A stretch of DNA of 64,000 nt from Teredinibacter turnerae (GTDB lineage: Bacteria > Pseudomonadota > Gammaproteobacteria > Pseudomonadales > Cellvibrionaceae). Below the pieces are notes generated by a model. The model saw nothing but the letters and a program-made list of their open reading frames with translations, made no database searches and was not told the DNA's origin. Location of the stretch: the NCBI RefSeq assembly GCF_037935975.1, contig NZ_CP149817.1:4898001-4962000 (forward strand), written 5' to 3'. The translations under genes and the position numbers were made by a program. Shown in pieces: positions 16,914 to 26,000 of this stretch (position 1 is its first letter; each line of letters starts with the position of its first letter).

Positions 16914-17726
16914 CTACTCACCAGACGCCGCCAGGCGATAGTATTTTTTTCGATCCACATAGGGCACCGCAAGAGATTTAAGCAGCTTCGTTTGAATATT
17001 CGCAAGATAGTTCGCCATATAATGTTCGTGTACGCTCATATTTCCCAAATTTGCCCAAAAATCTGTGAGCGATATGTGTTCCGCCCGTGCTTCATCCAAC
17101 AAGCAGTAGTATTCACCTGCCAGCAAAATTAATTCAGTTCCTACATGTTCGTAGCCACCATGAATTTCGTCGATGAGGTCGATCGGCGGCACCAGCGGTA
17201 CCAGATCATTTTCATCCACCACACGGGCAAGGGGTAAATTAGAAAACAATTGAACACCCTTCTTGTTGGTCACTTTCGGCTGACCAAAATTAATCGATGG
17301 GCCAAGTGGTAATCCATCCAGGCTAAAGTACATCATGAGCAGAGTACTAATGGCGGCGCCAAGGCTGTGACCGGTGAGAATAATTTCGTACTCTGGCACC
17401 AGGTGCCCGCGCACCATCTCGTATACGACTTGCGCATCCGCATCAAATCCACGGTGCACCCAGATACCCAGGCGGCTGTTTAAACCTTGTATATAATCGG
17501 CGTCTTCCCGCGCATTGCTCAAATTTGCCGTACCGCGCACCACAATTATTTGTTGTTTTTTTGTGTGGTCCACTTCCAGGAAGAATTGCACTTGGTCGCG
17601 GCTGGTGGCTACCAGTGTGGTATTGGGGAAGGCCGCGCGAATCGCAGCTTCACCGTTGTACGCCATAGCTGCACGCTGGGCGTACCATTCAATAAGGGTA
17701 AAATCGGGGGATCGAGAGTGGGTCAT
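16914..17726 (-). CDS. Class 3 lipase-family protein
   Basis: A 270-residue alpha/beta hydrolase of the lipase_3 family. It shows the strand QQIIVVRGTANLSN, the HRGF turn, the nucleophile elbow GHSLGAA (Ser), NFGQPKV, the acid region VDENDLVPLVPP and a His in HEHYM near the C-terminus, completing a Ser-Asp-His triad. I start at 17726 (MTHSRS), which has GGAG seven bases upstream; an in-frame ATG at 17789 adds 21 poorly conserved residues and also has a possible ribosome site. No clear signal peptide is visible with either start, so export is uncertain. It converges on the small secreted protein gene across a shared terminator. Confidence 0.85.
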   Translation of the reverse strand: MTHSRSPDFTLIEWYAQRAAMAYNGEAAIRAAFPNTTLVATSRDQVQFFLEVDHTKKQQIIVVRGTANLSNAREDADYIQGLNSRLGIWVHRGFDADAQVVYEMVRGHLVPEYEIILTGHSLGAAISTLLMMYFSLDGLPLGPSINFGQPKVTNKKGVQLFSNLPLARVVDENDLVPLVPPIDLIDEIHGGYEHVGTELILLAGEYYCLLDEARAEHISLTDFWANLGNMSVHEHYMANYLANIQTKLLKSLAVPYVDRKKYYRLAASGE

Positions 17727-18111
17727 CGGCGTGCTCCGTATGCGTTTTTTATCAAATACTGTAAAGCAGCGAATTTTTATTAGAGGCATCCGCCCTCAAG
17801 CCAGACAACGAAGCTGAACCGAGATGAGGCGATTGCGCTTGGCTGCGAACAGAAGCCGTATCACTTATAGTAGTTCGCCACTAGATAGCCTGCTGTACTC
17901 TATCCACTTATCCACCAAAAATTTCGCCTGACTCCCCTAACTTTTCCCTGGCTGTCACCTATGAATCTATTCATCAGATTTATCTTGACCGATCCGAAAC
18001 AATAGGCGCCACAAAACCTTCACCTCCGTTTAATCCTGTTGTCACCTTTTGCTTTTCATATACACCCACAAAAATCCGAATACATGACAACCAATAATGG
18101 AGTGAAACACC

Positions 18112-20202
18112 ATGAAGCAATGGATAAAACCACTGGTCGTGCTTGCAGCAAGTGCAAGTCTCTTCGCCTGCGATGGCGACGACTATGACAGTGACATTAA
18201 AAATCTTCGCCAGACCAACGACGAATTATCGGGCGAAGTCTCAGATCTCAACAGTGAAAACACCCAGCTTGCCAGCGACATTGCAGACTTACGCGCGCAG
18301 CTGACTCAGGCGGGGGCCGATCAGACGGCGTTGCAGGCGCAAATTGCCGCACTTGAAGAACAACTCGCCCTACTTCAAGGCGGCAAGCCGTTAACCGTTA
18401 CGCTGTTGCATATGAATGACCACCACAGCCATTTGGAAGCGGAATCCCTGCGCTTCCCGGTGGACCAGCTCAGCCTGGCGGCCAAAGCGGAAGGCGATGC
18501 CGCCATTACTTCGGTGGACATCAACTACGGTGGATTTCCCATGCTGGTAAGCCTGTTTGACGACCTCGCCAAACAGAGTATTAACCCGGTGAAAATCCAT
18601 GCAGGCGATGCAATGACCGGTACGCTGTACAACACCCTGTTCAAAGGCGAAGCCGATGCAGCGATGATGAACCAGGTGTGCTTCGACGTGTTCGCCCCCG
18701 GCAACCATGAATTCGATGCAGGTGACGCGGGCCTCGCCCGCTTTCTGGATGACCTGAATGGCTCCGGTTGTAACACCGCAACGGTGGCAGCCAATGTTCA
18801 GCCACATGCCAATTCCGCCCTCGCGCAGGACTACTTGCAGCCATACACCATAAAAGATTTTGGCGGCGAGAAAGTCGGGTTCATCGGGATCGATATCGCA
18901 GGTAAAACCAAAAACTCCTCCTTCCCGGACGAAGGCACCACCTTCAGTGATGAAACCGCCACCGCGCAAGCGGTGATCGACCAACTCACCGCCGAAGGCG
19001 TGAATAAAATTGTTCTGGTGACCCACTATCAATATGCCAAGGACCAGACACTGGCCAGCGCGCTGCACAATGTGGACGTGATTGTCGGTGGTGATTCACA
19101 CTCACTGCTGGGCGACGACACATTTACTGCATTGGGCTTTAACACCGTTGGCGATTACCCGACGCAGGTGCAAAACCTGGACGGCAACCCGGTGTGTATC
19201 GTTCACGCCTGGGAATACGCGCACCTACTGGGACGCCTGGAAGTTAACTTTAATGCGGCTGGCGTCGTGGAAAGCTGCACCGGCAACCCGATTGTTCCCA
19301 TGGAAGCCAGCTTCTCCTACGCCTACAGCGACAGCGAGACCCGTGTATTAGAGGGCGACGACGCCTATCAGGTACGCAAGGCGCTGGCAGCCCACGACGA
19401 GATCGCGTTCGTTGCAGCCGATGCGGCTACCGCCGACATACTGCAGACCTACCAGGCGCAAACCGACGTACTTAAGCAAACCTTAATTGGCACTGTAAAT
19501 GAAGACCTTTGCCTGGTGCGCTGGCCCGGCGATTCCCGCTCAAGTCTGTGCGACCGTATGGATACCTACGCCTACGGTTCCGATATTTCCAATATCGTGG
19601 CCAAGGCGTTTCTCATGGTCACTCCAGAAGCGGACATCGCCATTCAAAACGGCGGTGGCGTGCGCGTAGACGTCCCCATGGGTAACTATTCCATTGGTGA
19701 CGCCTATGTGCTGCTCCCCTTCTCTAACACGCTGGTAGTCCTGGAAATGACCGGTCAACAGGTCGTGAATGTGCTCGAAGACGCGCTTTCGTACGCTCTG
19801 GATGAAGCACAATCTACCGGTGCTTACCCCTATGCTTCCGGCCTGCGTTACAACGTCGACGCATCTGCGGCCAAAGGCAGCCGGGTATCGAACGTGGAAG
19901 TTAACGCGCGCGTCGCCGGTAGCTGGACCCCGATTAACCTCGCGAACACCTACAAAGTGGTGACAAATAACTTTATCGCCTCCGGCCAGGACGGCTACAC
20001 CACCTTCGAAACACCGTTTAAAGCGGGTAACTACGTCGATACCTACACTGAATACGCACAGGGCTTTGTAAGCTACATGCAGTTGCTCGCCGACGACAAC
20101 GACAACCTGATGAAATTGCCCTTTAGTGAATACAGCACCCAGGTTTACATTGGTCGCGATGGCTGTAACCACAGCACACAAACCAATTGCGTGGATTACT
20201 AA
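18112..20202 (+). CDS. 5'-nucleotidase (UshA-type) family lipoprotein with coiled-coil stalk
   Basis: A 696-residue lipoprotein. The signal ends in LFAC (Cys about residue 20), followed by Asp-Gly-Asp; an Asp at +2 can cause inner-membrane retention in Enterobacteria. Residues ~28-95 are a heptad-rich Leu/Gln/Asp coiled coil. A metallophosphatase domain follows, with LHMNDHHSHL, HAGDAMTG, PGNHEFDAG, VTHYQYAKD and VGGDSHSLLG supplying the metal ligands. The C-terminal 5'-nucleotidase domain (from about residue 430) has the IQNGGGVRVD and LPFSNTLV motifs and FIASGQDGY, which form the substrate pocket. It probably hydrolyses periplasmic or external nucleotides for phosphate and nucleoside salvage. 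It is a single gene. An added N-terminal coiled coil is unusual for the family. Confidence 0.9.
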   Translation: MKQWIKPLVVLAASASLFACDGDDYDSDIKNLRQTNDELSGEVSDLNSENTQLASDIADLRAQLTQAGADQTALQAQIAALEEQLALLQGGKPLTVTLLHMNDHHSHLEAESLRFPVDQLSLAAKAEGDAAITSVDINYGGFPMLVSLFDDLAKQSINPVKIHAGDAMTGTLYNTLFKGEADAAMMNQVCFDVFAPGNHEFDAGDAGLARFLDDLNGSGCNTATVAANVQPHANSALAQDYLQPYTIKDFGGEKVGFIGIDIAGKTKNSSFPDEGTTFSDETATAQAVIDQLTAEGVNKIVLVTHYQYAKDQTLASALHNVDVIVGGDSHSLLGDDTFTALGFNTVGDYPTQVQNLDGNPVCIVHAWEYAHLLGRLEVNFNAAGVVESCTGNPIVPMEASFSYAYSDSETRVLEGDDAYQVRKALAAHDEIAFVAADAATADILQTYQAQTDVLKQTLIGTVNEDLCLVRWPGDSRSSLCDRMDTYAYGSDISNIVAKAFLMVTPEADIAIQNGGGVRVDVPMGNYSIGDAYVLLPFSNTLVVLEMTGQQVVNVLEDALSYALDEAQSTGAYPYASGLRYNVDASAAKGSRVSNVEVNARVAGSWTPINLANTYKVVTNNFIASGQDGYTTFETPFKAGNYVDTYTEYAQGFVSYMQLLADDNDNLMKLPFSEYSTQVYIGRDGCNHSTQTNCVDY

Positions 20203-20230
20203 AACGCGCCTGCCTATAAACTCAGCAATG

Positions 20231-20392
20231 AAAATTGCGAAGTTACTAGGCGGGGCAGGGAAGCATCACCATTGCCGTATAGGCAATGTAAACCATTGAA
20301 ATATCAGAAAATTCATACATTTTTTTCAGTATTTCAAGGGTCCGCGATTAAATAGCTGGGATCATCTATTTAATCGCCAGGTTAATAGTGAC
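20231..20392 (+). ncRNA. Candidate structured RNA / hairpin repeat element, copy A
   Basis: A 162-bp intergenic element that aligns end to end with 33753-33913. Shared blocks include AGTTA-AGGCGG, CCATTGC, GGCAA-GTAA-CC-TTGAAAT, the 9-mer TGGGATCAT and a final GGTTAATA. It can fold into ATTGCC-GTATA-GGCAAT, a long TTGAAATA/TATTTCAA pairing, and a perfect 12-bp terminal hairpin (20344-20377) whose loop holds GGGATC. An intrinsic terminator follows directly on the plus strand. It could be an independent small RNA, a 3' UTR element of the nucleotidase gene, or a non-autonomous repeat. The strand is not proven. Confidence 0.5.
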
Positions 20393-20393
20393 T

Positions 20394-20425
20394 AAAAAGC
20401 CCGTCCACCATGACGGGCTTTTTTT
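20394..20425 (+). terminator. Intrinsic terminator
   Basis: AAAAAGCCCGTC and GACGGGCTTTTTTT pair around a short loop with a long T run. It closes the transcript from the nucleotidase gene and/or the structured element just before it. Confidence 0.9.
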
Positions 20426-20655
20426 GGTTCCGAACATCGTCAAGGAAACGCGCTTCACAAATCCCGCACCTTCACCCCAAGCCTGCTAAATTTGTGAGCA
20501 GGTCTGTAGTGATCTTACTTCGCCTAACGTTCAATAAGAGCCTATCATTCAATAAGCAGCGAACGTGCAATCAGTGTTGCGTTCGCCAGGCGAGTATCGA
20601 CAAGCGTGACTGACACCGCGCTATTGGAAAGATGTAACACAAGGAGTCCACCGCT

Positions 20656-21063
20656 ATGAACCCCAGAATCAGCATGATCACGCTCGGCGTTAAAGACCTG
20701 CAAAAGTCCGTTGCATTTTATGAAAAAGGCTTGGGCTTCCCGCGTATAGATTCCTCCCCTGGCGTTGCTTTTTTCTCTCTTAACGGTACCTGGCTTGGTC
20801 TCTATAACCGCGATGCACTCGCCGAAGATATCGGCATAGAAGCGCGCGGCAATGGCTTCAACGGCGTTACTCTGGCCCACAATGTGGCCAGCAACGAGCA
20901 AGTAGATGATGTTATGGCGCAAGCTGAAAAAGCTGGAGCCAACATCATAAAACCGGCACAAACGGTTTTTTGGGGTGGCTACAGCGGCTACTTTAAAGAT
21001 CTGGACAACCATTTTTGGGAGGTGGCCCACAATCCGTTTTTGTGGATTGGGCCAGAGGATTAA
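20656..21063 (+). CDS. VOC (glyoxalase/dioxygenase-like) family protein
   Basis: A 135-residue cytoplasmic protein with two beta-alpha-beta-beta-beta units typical of the vicinal oxygen chelate fold. It shows the entry motif ITLGVKDLQKSVAFYEKGLGF, the FFSLNGTWLGLY strand pair, and the GYSGYFKDLDNHFWEVAHNP end, where the Glu of WEVAHNP is a usual metal ligand. It has an AAGGAG ribosome site. It is a single gene; the 230 bp upstream contain the repeated nonamer TTCAATAAG twice. Enzyme activity and substrate cannot be assigned. Confidence 0.85.
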   Translation: MNPRISMITLGVKDLQKSVAFYEKGLGFPRIDSSPGVAFFSLNGTWLGLYNRDALAEDIGIEARGNGFNGVTLAHNVASNEQVDDVMAQAEKAGANIIKPAQTVFWGGYSGYFKDLDNHFWEVAHNPFLWIGPED

Positions 21064-21389
21064 TTTCTCCCACAACAGCACGGTTTTGAAAAATAGTTTA
21101 AGACAGCACCCCACACAAAAGCCTGTCCGGTGCAGCGCCATATTTTAAAAACGTTATTCTGTTAACCGTTTTTGTACAAAAAGTTCACTCATATTTATGA
21201 CAACAAATCTCTCAGACAGAGTTTTACCTTGTCACGGTAGCAAACGCACATTGCCCAGTATTGAAATACAGATACCGCAATAACCCCCTCTTCCAGCGGT
21301 CTGTTGCGGTCTGTATAAGAACGCCATAGCATCACTGAATTCCAAGTTACCCTTGCATCTCTTCAACGTACTGTAGATCGGAGATATCT

Positions 21390-21485
21390 ATGGCAAACGC
21401 AGAAAAAATGAAAAGTCCCGAATTCTATTTTCCGGCGACTGAAAACCGCACGGCTTCTCTATTGATCACCGGCTGGCGCTACTGA
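21390..21485 (+). CDS. Possible small protein (31 aa)
   Basis: A short frame starting MANAEKMKSPEF and ending ITGWRY, with a GGAG ribosome site six bases upstream. It lies in the 650-bp gap between the VOC gene and the next signal-peptide gene. No other gene is supported in that gap. It may be a remnant of a larger gene or a genuine small protein; the only support is the ribosome site and ordinary codon use. Confidence 0.25.
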   Translation: MANAEKMKSPEFYFPATENRTASLLITGWRY

Positions 21486-21713
21486 AAAGTCAGCAAGGGT
21501 TGAAACACATGGAAAGGGTAACCTGGCTGAAAAAACCCACGATCACGCCAATGCGCTAGTGGTATATTACAGAAATATGAAATAACGGCCTTTTTCAGAA
21601 TCCAATAAAGCGTTTTATTGCCCTGATTTTTTGCAATTGCTAACATCATTGCGCGATGGAAAGAACGTCGCTTTCTTCAACATAGCGTCAATTATGCCAG
21701 GAGGCAAGCAGCC

Positions 21714-22127
21714 ATGCGCAGTGCTATATCTTTGATATTTTTTAGTGTATTTATTCTCATTGGTTCTTCCGCGTGGGCGGGCAAGCCAATTAATAATTTG
21801 GATGGGCAAGTGCCGCCGCAGCTCGATGGCGAACCACGAGGTCTCGAAGAAGTAAAGACTGCCGTTATCACCGCGTGCTCAAAACGCGGCTGGATGCCGG
21901 TCATCGTCGGCCCAAATGATATAGAAGCGGAAATTAACGTACGCGATAAGCATTTCGCCAAAGTAAAAATCCACTTCACCCCGGAAACCTATTCTATCCA
22001 TTATCTGGACAGCAAGAACCTCGACTACGACAGCGCAGACCAAACTATCCACCGCAACTATAACAAGTGGGTAATACTTCTGGGACGCAGCATCTCTCGC
22101 GGTTTTAGCGTGCAAACGCAAATTTAA
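21714..22127 (+). CDS. Small secreted protein of unknown function
   Basis: A 137-residue protein with a signal peptide cut after SSAWA (about residue 22). The mature part starts GKPINNLDG and contains EVKTAVITACSKRGW, then an INVRDKHFAKVKI strand, the YSIHYLDSKNLDYD motif and IHRNYNKWV. This pattern belongs to a family of small periplasmic or outer-membrane-associated proteins found widely in Proteobacteria, without a known function. An AGGAGG ribosome site sits upstream. It lies 13 bp before the DHFR-like gene and is likely cotranscribed with it, though no functional link is evident. Confidence 0.8.
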   Translation: MRSAISLIFFSVFILIGSSAWAGKPINNLDGQVPPQLDGEPRGLEEVKTAVITACSKRGWMPVIVGPNDIEAEINVRDKHFAKVKIHFTPETYSIHYLDSKNLDYDSADQTIHRNYNKWVILLGRSISRGFSVQTQI

Positions 22128-22140
22128 CAGGATAAATAGC

Positions 22141-22803
22141 ATGGCCATGGTTCGCGTATCAGGTTATTCCGTATCATTGGACGGCTTCGGTGCAGGGCCA
22201 AATCAGTCCATGGAAAATCCGCTGGGGGTTGGCGGCGGCCAATTACACGGCTGGCTGTTCCCGACCAAAACCTTCCAAAAAATGTTGTTTGACAAGGAGG
22301 AAGGTAGCACCGGCACCGATAACGATTTCGCCGCGCAAGGGTTCGTCAATATAGGCGCCTGGATCTTGGGCCGCAATATGTTCGGGCCTGAGCGAGGCCC
22401 TTGGGAAAATATGAGTTGGGAAGGCTGGTGGGGCGACACGCCGCCCTACCATGCGCCCACTTTTATCCTCACCAATCACCCCCGCGAGCCGATCCAAAAA
22501 GAAGGCGGCACGACTTTTTATTTTGTTACTGAGGGTATTCATGCTGCACTGGAGCAGGCGAAAGCAGCAGCGGGCGATAAAGATGTGCGTATTGTGGGCG
22601 GCGCTAACACCATCAATCAGTATCTGGACGCAGGTCTAGTGGACGAAATGCATTATGCAATTTCTCCGGTATTTTTAGGCGACGGCGAGCGCTTATTTGC
22701 TGGCGTCGACCTCGCAGCTCGCGGTTACAAGTGCGCGCGCATGGTCGCATCTGACAACGCGACCCACGTGATATTGGAGCGTGCAGCGAAAGGCACAGAC
22801 TGA
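22141..22803 (+). CDS. Dihydrofolate reductase-like (RibD C-terminal domain) protein
   Basis: A 220-residue protein with the RibD_C/DHFR-like fold: the N-terminal VSGYSVSLDGFGAGP strand, ILGRNMFGPERGPW, the FILTNHPREP segment, and the NADPH-binding DVRIVGGANTINQYLDAGLVDEMH stretch (in parts) with GGAN, then SPVFLGDGERLF. Members reduce small unknown substrates; they are not true folate enzymes and are often single. No signal peptide. Second gene of a likely two-gene unit. Confidence 0.9.
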   Translation: MAMVRVSGYSVSLDGFGAGPNQSMENPLGVGGGQLHGWLFPTKTFQKMLFDKEEGSTGTDNDFAAQGFVNIGAWILGRNMFGPERGPWENMSWEGWWGDTPPYHAPTFILTNHPREPIQKEGGTTFYFVTEGIHAALEQAKAAAGDKDVRIVGGANTINQYLDAGLVDEMHYAISPVFLGDGERLFAGVDLAARGYKCARMVASDNATHVILERAAKGTD

Positions 22804-22970
22804 GCGTCTGCGGGTTGGGCGTTTAGCCGATGTGCCGATGCTGCGGAAAAATGAAGTTGAGTAAGCCCTACGTGAGCAACCGAGCTTTTGAGAACTTGCG
22901 AGGTAAGAATTTCTCAAATCAATAGGCTTGAGAAATAAAAAGTGGCGGAAGACTGCAAGACGCGTTAACC

Positions 22971-23007
22971 CTTAACTGTTGTTTGCCGCGAAGGACTAAC
23001 AGTTAAG
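22971..23007 (-). terminator. Inverted repeat after the giant surface-protein gene
   Basis: CTTAACTGTT and AACAGTTAAG pair perfectly across a 17-base loop and the stem extends imperfectly on both sides. It lies about 30 bp after the stop of the leftward surface-protein gene. There is no good T run, so its termination role is tentative. Confidence 0.4.
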
Positions 23008-23035
23008 AGTTAGCAGCTGAAGATCGATTAATTAA

Positions 23036-26000
23036 CTAATTAAACGTGTAAGTCAGGCTGATGCCCGGGGCAGATACACGTTGGTCATCCAGCTTAAAAT
23101 AATTATAGGTTAGGCCAAGCGCGACCTTGTCATTGATGTCCACAGTACAACCGACACCAGCAAACGGATCGACGCCGCTGGTGCTCGCACTAATATCACT
23201 GCCACTCACGCTCACTTTTGATTTCCAGGTATAGATCCCCAAATCGGCATAGAGATTGACCCGGTTAAATGGGGTTACATGGGCGCGGCCGCCGTAAACA
23301 ACGCCATTGCCCATTTTGGCGAAGGACTCGCGCAACCCGTCTTCGATCACATCGTCGTCCTCGGCGGGGAACGCCATATCCAGTTCGCCCTCGCCCAAAT
23401 CCACGAAGCCAACATAACCGGCAAAATGCGGGGTGAACTGGATACCGACTTTAACCAGATACCCGCTGGAATCCGCATCGTATGCATCCAGGTTGGCATC
23501 AATGCCCTCAGCAGACAGATCCTTGATAAAGCCGCTTTCATCTTGACTGGAAGACGTTTGCAACAGAGAGGCTTCCACAAAAATCGGTTGCTCTTGCGCG
23601 CGGCTATGCTGCGGCAACAAACCAACCGCGAACACGAGAGCAGCAATCGGCAGCGCGCGCGCGTTGAACGCGCGTAACGCCACAGCCATGAGCAACAGCA
23701 CCAACAAGCCCGCGCCAAACGAACCACCGCCAGCGTGCAGCTTACGCGTGTTCTGGGTGCCGACGCCGCCCGGGTCCACCACCGCATTGTTGGCTTCGCC
23801 GTCCGCATCGTTAGGGCCGCCATCTTCGATGGTTAATTGCACGCACCAGTCGCCTTGGTTCAAACCAGAACGGTAAGCTGCGTCGCCCGGAGGCGGACAC
23901 AGGCCTTCGCTACCCGGTGCGGAGTGAAGCCGGTTGTTTGCATCTTCGACGAAATCCCGCCACTGGCCATTGGTGAATTTACGGTACACCGCACCTGCCG
24001 GAAGCTGCGAGATTTGCGGAATCACCACACTCACTTCCTGACCCGCCAGCGGCAAGTCTTCCATATCGAAATCGAATACGACGTCCATATTGTAGTTGGG
24101 GTCTGGGTTGATACCGTCCATCGCCACCAAGTCGTCCGAGGCTAAGCGAGAACCGCCCTGTGGTTGCTGCATAGCGAACTCACCCAGGCGACAACGCACG
24201 CCCGGATCACATTCCATAAGGAAGTGTGTACTGTCGTCTAACACTTCTGGCAGCACGTTTGGCAGAGATATGTTATCCAGATAGTCAGCAATACCATCAC
24301 CGTCGGCGTCACCCGTACCCTCGCTCGCATCGTCACTGCCATCACCATCGCTGTCGGTCGTACCGCTCAACACAGGTAAGCTGGACACCACGTTGAAGTT
24401 CAGAGAGGCACTACTGGAAGCACCGGCAGCGTCAGTGACCTGAACTTTGATTTTGTGCACGCCAAGACTCAGATCGGCAGCGCCCAAACGCAGCTCGTCG
24501 CCATTACTGGCCGCGTCAATACCCAGGCTCGCGCTGCTCCATACCAAACGATAAGTGTCGTCGACATTTGTATCGGTAACATCCGCAGTAATCACCACCT
24601 CGCCAGCCGATGGCTGCACCAGGATGGTTGGTTTGTTGTTCTGGATCAGCTGCAACGCGATGGTCGGAGCAACGTTATTTTCCTGCAGCGTTAGCTGGAA
24701 CGCGTTACTGGTACCGGCGTTGACATCGAACATATCCGCGTCAAAACCGTCGAGCAAATCTTCATTGTCGCTGGTGCGGTCGTCCAGGCGCACAACCAGT
24801 GTTTCGTCGCCTTCAGCAACCCCGTCGGCGACAGTGGTAAAGCTGAATGCCACTTCCGTCTCACCGTCTTCAAAGGTCACTGTGCCGTTTTGCAGACTGT
24901 GGTCAGCGCTGTCTGCCGTGCTCGACGAATCGATCACGTAAGGCACAGTAAACGGATAGACTGGCGCCTCACCATTCAGCAGAACCTTCACGGTTACAGT
25001 CGCCCCTTCCGCAGCAAACTGGTTTTTACTTAAGGACACCAGCGGACGCACATACACCTGTTGTTGCGCCACAGAGCTGTTGCCCATAAAGTCTTCCGCT
25101 CGCCACTGCACCGTATGTAGCCCCGGCGCGAGAGTGAATTTGCCATTTTGCAGATTCACCGCCACCGGGTTACAACAATCGCTGCCATCGACATTGTCTG
25201 TAGCAAGCGCGTTGCGCGCCGCATCAATACTGGCCTGCTCCGCATTCGCGGCCAGGCTCAACAACTGCTGCAGGCTTACATCAGTAAACAGGCCAGTTGC
25301 GTCCACGATAATGTCGGCAGGTGCGTTCAGTTCCGGTGCGGTCACATCACGGTAGTCCAACGAATCTGTTGGATCTGTACCGTCAACACCTTCCTGGTAG
25401 TCAGTCAAGGTGTCACCGTCGCTGTCAACCGCATCGATAACGCTCACACTAAATGCCGGTAGCTGCTGTGAGCTAAAGCCATCGCTAACCCCAATCACAA
25501 TACCGGTGTGAGTACCCACATCTGCCAGAGCTGGCGTACCAGTTAAGGTGCCGGTTGCGGAACTGAAGGTCATCCAGGAGGGTACACCAGTCGCGCTAAA
25601 GGTCAGCGGGAAGTTGGCATCACCGACGGTCACCTCGGGCGTAAAGCTGTAGACCTGCGCTTCCAGCACCTCGGTCTCTGGTATGCCACCGATTGCAGGC
25701 GCGACAGCCGGTTTGAAGCTTAGGGATACCGTTGCTTCGCTGGAGACCGTACCAGCATCATCGTCCACCGTGTACGCGAAGCTGTCGCCAGCTTGTGCGT
25801 CCAGGCTGCTGTTTGGCGTGTAACTGAGACTGCCGTCGTTATTGTTAACCAGGGTGCCCTGGGTCGGCGCAACCGTAATGATGATACTGGCGATATCCAG
25901 GGTGCCGTCCACATCGCTATCGTTTACCAGCACGTTCAGCAGACTTGCGCCATTGGTTACCACAGCGAAGCTATCGTCTGCCGCCACAGGCGCATCATTC

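Noticed and set aside
20231-20392. c-di-GMP-I (GEMM) riboswitch
   Set aside because: Some short blocks look similar, but the conserved GGACGCAAAGC-type core and tetraloop-receptor pattern are missing, and there is no downstream gene on the same strand before a terminator.
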